A DNA stretch of 29,441 bases from an uncultured Bacteroidia bacterium (GTDB taxonomy: Bacteria; Bacteroidota; Bacteroidia; Bacteroidales; CAJPTX01), in contig CALHSW010000008.1 in NCBI GenBank assembly GCA_938038735.1, forward strand, positions 1 through 29,441, given 5' to 3'. This document shows, one piece after another, positions 24,929 through 29,441 of this stretch. The position numbers were made by a program, and so were the translations under genes. The notes under the pieces are model-generated. The model saw only the letters and a program-made list of their open reading frames with translations, did not search any database and was not told where the DNA came from. How positions within the stretch are numbered: the first letter of the stretch is position 1; every line of letters begins with the position of its first letter.

Positions 24929-27040
24929 CTACTCTTCCCACCGCAGCGCGCTCCGCTTAATGCTATACTCTACCCCACCGAACGAAACCCTGCACTCCCC
25001 GCTCTCCTCTACCGCCACCACCGTCCCCTCGCCAAAGATGGCATGCTGCACCCTCGCCCCCACCCCGCTCGAAAAGGGCAACGGCGCATCGTCCATCAAA
25101 CCTCCGTCCTCCATCAACCCGCGTGCCCCCGCCCATAGCCGCTCATCCATACGCCCCTCCGTTGTGAAGTTCTCCCTTCCAGCCTCCAGCAGGAAGCGCG
25201 ACGGGCATTTCTCCTGCCGCAGCGCATTGCTATACCCCTCCGACTCCGTCAGGTAGAGCCTCTTCCGCGCCCGCGTCGCCGCCACGTACATCAGCCGCCG
25301 CTCCTCCTCCTCCCCGGCTTGCCCCCGCTCCCGAATCGTGCGAAAGCTAGGGAATAGCCCCTCCGTAAGCCCCATCACGAACACGCAGGGGAATTCCAGC
25401 CCCTTCGCCTGGTGTATCGTCATCAGCCGCACCGCGTTCCCCTCCCGGCGGTAGTCGGCATTGGTGTATAGCGCCACATCCTGCAGGTAGTCCCCGAGGG
25501 TGACCCCATCCTCCTTCCGGCTCTCCTCGTAGTACTGAATTGAATTCACCAGCTCCTGCAAATTCTCTAGCCGATCCTCATCGCCATCGGAGCGTATTTG
25601 CTCCTTCAGCCCGCTCCGAACCAACGCCATATCCAGCAGCGACACGATGGAGTTTCTCTCCACCCCGGCGCGGCACTCCTCGATGGCCGCTATAAATGCT
25701 TTTACCGACTCCCGCCTGAACTCCTTTTCCTCGATGTGCCTCTTTAGAGTCGCGTAGAGCGGCTGTCCATCCCTCACCGCCGCGGCGCGTAGACGCTCCA
25801 AGTATACCTTCCCCACCCCGCGCGACGGCACATTGGCAATCCGCTGGAACGCCAAATCGTCATCCCCAGCGATGAGCCGTAGGTAGCTCAACGAATCCTT
25901 GATCTCCTTGCGTTCAAAGAAGCGCACGCCGCCCCATACCACGTACGGGATCTGCTCCCGCACCAGCATTTGCTCTAGCGACTGCGACATATACGAGGCC
26001 CTGTAGAGTATCGCCACATCGGCGTACTTCACCCCCTGCCCCGCCAATCGCTTTAGCCGATGCGCCACCCACTCCATCTCCTCCCGCTCCGAGCGCCCGT
26101 GGAAGTGCACCACCGCCTCGCCAGCCTCCAAATTGGTATACAGGTCCTTCGGTATGCGATTGACGTTGTTCCTAATGACGGCGTTCGCCACCCGCAGAAT
26201 CGCCTTCGTGGAGCGGTAGTTCTCGTTGAGGATAACATCCTTGGAGGGGAGGAATCGGATGAATAGCTCCGGTTCCGCGCCGCGCCACTCGTATATCGCC
26301 TGGTCGGGGTCGCCCACCACGAACAGGTTACCGTACTTCGCCGTGATATGGTTTATGATACGCCAATCCGCGGAGTTACAGTCCTGTGCCTCGTCCACCA
26401 TCACGAATTGCAGCTCGTTCTGCCAATACTCCCGCACCTCGGGGTAGGTGTCAAAGAGGTGCAGCGTGAAGTAGATGAGATCATCGTAGTCAAGCGCAAA
26501 ATGCTTCAGCTGCTTCTGCAAGTAGAGGGTAAATTTATCGTTCGCCGCCCCGACCCTCGCCCCGCTATCCATGTACGTCTTGACGTAGCGAACATCCTCC
26601 ATCCCCTTCTGCAGCCCTATGGCATCAAGAAACTTCCTCACAGTGATGTCGCGCCGCGATAACTTCAGCTCGTCCATCACCTCCGTCGCCAGCGCCTTGG
26701 CATCCTCCTGGTCAAGGATGAGAAACGTTTGGGGAAATCCTAATCGGTATACGTCCCGCCGTAGCACCTTAACGCAGAACCCATGGATGGTGGAGACAAA
26801 ATCGTTCACATCCCCCCGCCCCACGAGCGTGGCGATACGCTGCGACATTTCCCGCGCCGCCTTATTGGTGAAGGTGAGGCAAAGCACGTGCCCTGGCGCT
26901 ATTCCCACCTCGTTCACCAGGTAGGCGTAGCGAGAGGTCAACGTCTTGGTCTTCCCCGTGCCGGCCCCCGCAGTAACACGCACCTTGCCCATCACCGCTT
27001 GAACCGCCGCCTTCTGATTCTCATTTAGCCCTTCCAACAT
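24929..27040 (-). CDS. uvrD: UvrD/PcrA-type superfamily 1 DNA helicase
   Basis: 3'-5' DNA helicase of the UvrD/PcrA/Rep group used in repair and replication restart. From this start the protein is 703 residues. Walker A AGAGTGKT ends at residue 31, the Walker B/DEAQD motif reads VMVDEAQDCNSADW, and motif VI is RRLMYVAATRARKRLYLT. VMGLTEGLFPS precedes it. The C-terminal module GARVQHAIFGEGTVVAVEES is typical of PcrA relatives. A longer frame opens at 27070, but that ATG lies inside the TACCTTTG promoter element. MLEGLNENQKAAV is the family-like start, so ATG 27040 is chosen. PcrA, UvrD and Rep cannot be told apart with certainty here. Confidence 0.92.
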   Translation of the reverse strand: MLEGLNENQKAAVQAVMGKVRVTAGAGTGKTKTLTSRYAYLVNEVGIAPGHVLCLTFTNKAAREMSQRIATLVGRGDVNDFVSTIHGFCVKVLRRDVYRLGFPQTFLILDQEDAKALATEVMDELKLSRRDITVRKFLDAIGLQKGMEDVRYVKTYMDSGARVGAANDKFTLYLQKQLKHFALDYDDLIYFTLHLFDTYPEVREYWQNELQFVMVDEAQDCNSADWRIINHITAKYGNLFVVGDPDQAIYEWRGAEPELFIRFLPSKDVILNENYRSTKAILRVANAVIRNNVNRIPKDLYTNLEAGEAVVHFHGRSEREEMEWVAHRLKRLAGQGVKYADVAILYRASYMSQSLEQMLVREQIPYVVWGGVRFFERKEIKDSLSYLRLIAGDDDLAFQRIANVPSRGVGKVYLERLRAAAVRDGQPLYATLKRHIEEKEFRRESVKAFIAAIEECRAGVERNSIVSLLDMALVRSGLKEQIRSDGDEDRLENLQELVNSIQYYEESRKEDGVTLGDYLQDVALYTNADYRREGNAVRLMTIHQAKGLEFPCVFVMGLTEGLFPSFRTIRERGQAGEEEERRLMYVAATRARKRLYLTESEGYSNALRQEKCPSRFLLEAGRENFTTEGRMDERLWAGARGLMEDGGLMDDAPLPFSSGVGARVQHAIFGEGTVVAVEESGECRVSFGGVEYSIKRSALRWEE

Positions 27041-27067
27041 GGTGCACCTCGCTACTCTCTCTCTTTG

Positions 27068-27075
27068 CAAAGGTA
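27068..27075 (-). promoter_or_regulatory. Promoter -7 element of the helicase gene
   Basis: TACCTTTG on the reverse strand, 28 bases before ATG 27040. Its position excludes the upstream in-frame ATG at 27070 as the start. Confidence 0.6.
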
Positions 27076-27830
27076 CAAAAAAGGGTGATTTCGCTATTCA
27101 AGCTACCGCCACCCGCCCATAACGCACCGACTGCCAATACTTTTGGATTAAACCCCCACGGCCATGCAAGCCTGCAAAAACGCATCGCAACAAAAACCGC
27201 TCGCTGCGCCTCCTCCGGCATCACTCTCTGCGCCACACGGCTCGCCGTCATCTTCTGCACATCCTTCACTAACGTTTCGCCCACCACCTTTCCTCAGCAG
27301 CACCTCAATCTACCCATACGTCAGCGCATTCCCTTCAATGCGTTCCTACTACAGCTGAAATCAACAATGAACCGACACCCCAGCAGCTCTCTACCCCTAG
27401 CCGAGAGAGGCCGCAACGCCTTCCATGCTCCATTACCGCTTGAACCCTGTCCATTTCCTCCTTCCGTTTGCAATGAAATATCCATCAAGGCATACAACAT
27501 CTGCCATTTCTAGGGTTGTCCTGCAACCATTTTCTCCTCCCTCTTCACCTCTGCGGAAGGCAAATGCCCAAAAGGGGTATAAACTGCTAAAACCAAGCGC
27601 TATTGCAATAGCGGCACATACCATAGAACATCAACGAATATCCGAGATGGTATGCAAAGCCAAGGTGAAGCCAAATTGTCTCTCCGAATTGCCATTCACC
27701 CCATTAGTTCCTACCTTCGCGATGGGAATCCGGATGCAAAGAAAGGGAGTACAAGGGCAGCCAAAAGCCCATGATGGTTATGGCTTATCAAGAGGACAGG
27801 CGCAAGCCGCAATAAAAAATCAGAGGCAAT
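27076..27830. other. Gene-poor stretch before the endonuclease gene
   Basis: No gene can be supported. Open frames here are Pro/Ser-rich or basic and carry no recognisable domain. One forward frame, open from about 27425, ends at 27838 and overlaps the endonuclease start (ATGGATAA). Its last 30 codons, ending GLSRGQAQAAIKNQRQYG, look somewhat protein-like and could be the tail of a lost upstream gene. This is weak. Confidence 0.4.
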
Positions 27831-28643
27831 ATGGATAAAGGGCAGGAGAAAGCCATCCGCGCTATAGTAAGTTGCTTTGTGGAAGCGTACGCATTAGGAT
27901 TCTCCGACCGGCATCTGTCGGAAGCAGACGATGACGACGGCACTATTAACATGAAGATACACAACGTTTTCATCGCTGCACTCGGCTCTGATATCCAATT
28001 CTACTCCGCCTTGGCTAGGTCGTTGGATAGTAGTTTAGGCAACATGCTAGAGAAAATGGCAATCAAAATTGCATCGCTACACTACCAAGTTAGCCAGCAC
28101 GTTTCCGGCATCCTTTCGCAGAAACAAATTGCCTTTATTGCGTCTCTCTTGGATGGCTATAAAAGCCATGCCTGCAAGCCTTCCGTCAACGACTATTCAA
28201 ACGTGTTAGCGTTACGCTCCAAGACAGACCATATAACCAAGCGTCATGAGAGCGACTACTACCTTTTTGACGAGGAAACCGGTATGCACTACCTCATTGA
28301 GCTGAAAATAGATGGTGATCTTGACAATAAAAAGGCCCGCTCGGAAAAGGAGGCCCTTCTTGAACAGTACTGCATTCTAGCCAATACGCTAGGCACGCAG
28401 GACTGTATAAGGCTCTTCTTCGCAACGGCGTACAATAGGTACGGCGAGGGGAATCCTTGGACACAAGGCCGCGTGCTTCAGTTCTTTGCCAAAGAGGAAT
28501 TACTCATCAGTAGCGCGTTTTGGAATATGGTGTGCAAATCCGATGAGGGATATGACATCGTTCTTGATGAGTATAAGAAGAACGCCCACCACATTATAGC
28601 GGCGCTGGCGAATATAAAAAAAGCCTATCTTCCTAACGAATAA
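27831..28643 (+). CDS. Probable type II restriction endonuclease (TdeIII-like)
   Basis: The 270-residue product has the look of a PD-(D/E)XK restriction enzyme. Asp142 in SDYYLFDEE is followed by IELKIDGDLDNKKARSEKEA, giving a D...E157-x-K159 core and a conserved-looking basic stretch. NPWTQGRVLQFFAKEELL and the C-terminal EYKKNAHHIIAALANIKKAY recall the TdeIII family as I remember it, but I could not compare sequences. The first 100 residues are helical. It is the only intact gene at the right end of the window. A methyltransferase stub follows after 34 bases, and no intact methyltransferase adjoins. Recognition site unknown. Confidence 0.68.
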   Translation: MDKGQEKAIRAIVSCFVEAYALGFSDRHLSEADDDDGTINMKIHNVFIAALGSDIQFYSALARSLDSSLGNMLEKMAIKIASLHYQVSQHVSGILSQKQIAFIASLLDGYKSHACKPSVNDYSNVLALRSKTDHITKRHESDYYLFDEETGMHYLIELKIDGDLDNKKARSEKEALLEQYCILANTLGTQDCIRLFFATAYNRYGEGNPWTQGRVLQFFAKEELLISSAFWNMVCKSDEGYDIVLDEYKKNAHHIIAALANIKKAYLPNE

Positions 28644-28677
28644 TCTAGCTAGATAGAGTAGGTGCAGGGCAAAGTGG

Positions 28678-28824
28678 ATGATGGTGATAAAAAACACCCC
28701 CTTCATACTGTCCCTCTACGAAAAGCACCAGCTGACCATTAAGACGTTTGACAAGAAGTATCTCGTCAGCTTCATGAATAGGAATGATAAGCGCGCAGAG
28801 CACCTGATTATCATGAACTACTAA
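28678..28824 (+). pseudogene. C-terminal stub of a D12-class adenine methyltransferase
   Basis: A 48-codon frame, open back to 28657, contains KNTPFILSLYEKHQL and ends KRAEHLIIMNY. D12 (Dam-like) N6-adenine methyltransferases typically end with a segment like this: an S/L-x-N-x-x-F-I-x-x-LY region, then an ELII-NY close. No catalytic DPPY or FxGxG motif is present, so nearly all of the enzyme is missing. It is in the same orientation as the endonuclease and just downstream, so it may be what remains of the cognate methyltransferase. The assignment rests on a short segment. Confidence 0.5.
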
Positions 28825-29387
28825 GCGTGGCAAACCATACCAGAATGCAGTGCCACAAGAGGCCCATACTCCGCACCGCAATAGCCGAAACACCACAAGA
28901 ATTTTAGTACCTACTACTAAACCCCTGCTCTAACGCCTTTACAATTAGGTCGTTTTAAAACCACTCTGTAGACACCTTTCAAAAGGGTCTTACAGCTAGC
29001 AACTACTTGCATTCCGTCTCCGCATTGTACCCAAGGCGCAGAACGTCTATCTCCACCAAGCGGCAAGTTCATACAGAGCCCTCGGCAAGGCAGCCCCCGC
29101 ATAGCCTGATGGACCTCAATCCCCTAGACACCGACTTTTTTACTGCTTGGTGGGTGCTTGGGAGATCTTGCACAGCGCAGCGGTAGGGCTTTCCCCTTTA
29201 GGAAGGGCAAAAGGCGTAGAAATACAAGCAGCCCCCATCGTCTTCGCCGCTTCACACCCCTACTCCCGCTTGAACAGCGCGTGCGCATTGGTCTTCCCAC
29301 CCCTGCCACCTCCCTTCCGGCACCTCCCTTCCTCCTCTCCCCAACGCCTTCTCATCACCTCCTACTACACCCCACCAACTTACCACC
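28825..29387. other. Non-coding or decayed stretch with C/T-rich tract
   Basis: No gene, RNA or insertion sequence recognised. Short frames on both strands have no protein-like character. From about 29255 to 29387 the forward strand is strongly rich in C and T, with repeated CACCTCCC-like words. Confidence 0.5.
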
Positions 29388-29441
29388 CCCTTCGCATCAA
29401 ATTCGGATTTCTCCGGAGAAATCCGAATTTGATGCGAAGGG
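29388..29441. repeat. Perfect 54-bp palindrome at the window end
   Basis: Two 27-base arms meet with no loop at 29414/29415: the left arm runs from CCCTTCGCATC to ATTTCTCC and the right arm is its exact complement. The window ends with the last paired base, so the palindrome may be longer or may be an assembly fold-back. Not followed by any recognised gene. Confidence 0.9.

Noticed and set aside
27041..27070. Upstream ATG of the helicase at 27070
   Set aside because: It lies within the TACCTTTG promoter element, and the added ten residues do not look like the family start.
27085..27513. Forward frame of 142 codons after the helicase promoter
   Set aside because: Pro/Ser/His-rich, no domain, and composition typical of chance open frames in C-rich sequence.
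29388..29441. Hairpin telomere of a linear replicon
   Set aside because: No telomere resolvase or other supporting gene is present, and an assembly break explains the position more simply.

Overview
The window comes from a member of the Bacteroidota, most likely a Bacteroidales relative of Porphyromonas or Tannerella. Three things point there. Type IX secretion genes of the porP/porK type are present. The core-gene set and pairs (prfA next to pyrF, waaA next to holB) fit that order. The Bacteroidota -7 promoter element TAnnTTTG, mostly as TACCTTTG, recurs just upstream of many genes. Both window edges fall inside repeats: the first 55 bases recur exactly at 248-302, and the last 54 bases are a perfect palindrome. 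The window may therefore be a whole assembly contig that broke at repeats.

Layout. Positions 1-3450 hold a duplicated terminator repeat, half of a tRNA-Leu gene, and a reverse-strand operon of a small membrane protein, porP and porK. Positions 3450-5310 are a gene-poor repeat region: decayed coding sequence, three and a bit tandem copies of a 223-bp hairpin-rich unit, and a 456-bp internally deleted IS5-family element with both ends intact. Positions 5349-11500 are housekeeping genes: kbl, a waaA-holB pair, lysC, and a PfkB-family kinase that overlaps lysC tail to tail.

Positions 11580-18680 are a restriction-modification island on the reverse strand. In transcription order it carries two cytosine-5 methyltransferases, an McrB-like AAA+ protein, and a DUF2357/PD-(D/E)XK nuclease. 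Gene content and order match the LlaJI system of Lactococcus. The island is bracketed by direct repeats of about 120 bp. A shared TAGGCCTA palindrome sits before both methyltransferase genes. A transposase-like remnant and a separate, third cytosine-5 methyltransferase follow at 18682-20298.

Positions 20463-27075 return to housekeeping genes, all reverse strand: pyrF and prfA, then lemA, cysS and a UvrD/PcrA-type helicase. The last 2.3 kb hold a probable type II restriction endonuclease followed closely by what looks like the C-terminal stub of an N6-adenine methyltransferase, then about 560 bases without a gene, then the terminal palindrome.

Overall this is a core chromosome segment broken by two accessory zones (3.5-5.3 kb and 11.6-20.3 kb) and an accessory right end. 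Three methyltransferases, two nucleases and a methyltransferase stub in 29 kb make it look like a defence-gene hotspot with turnover. Function calls come from reading motifs in the sequence and from memory of protein families; no database search was possible.
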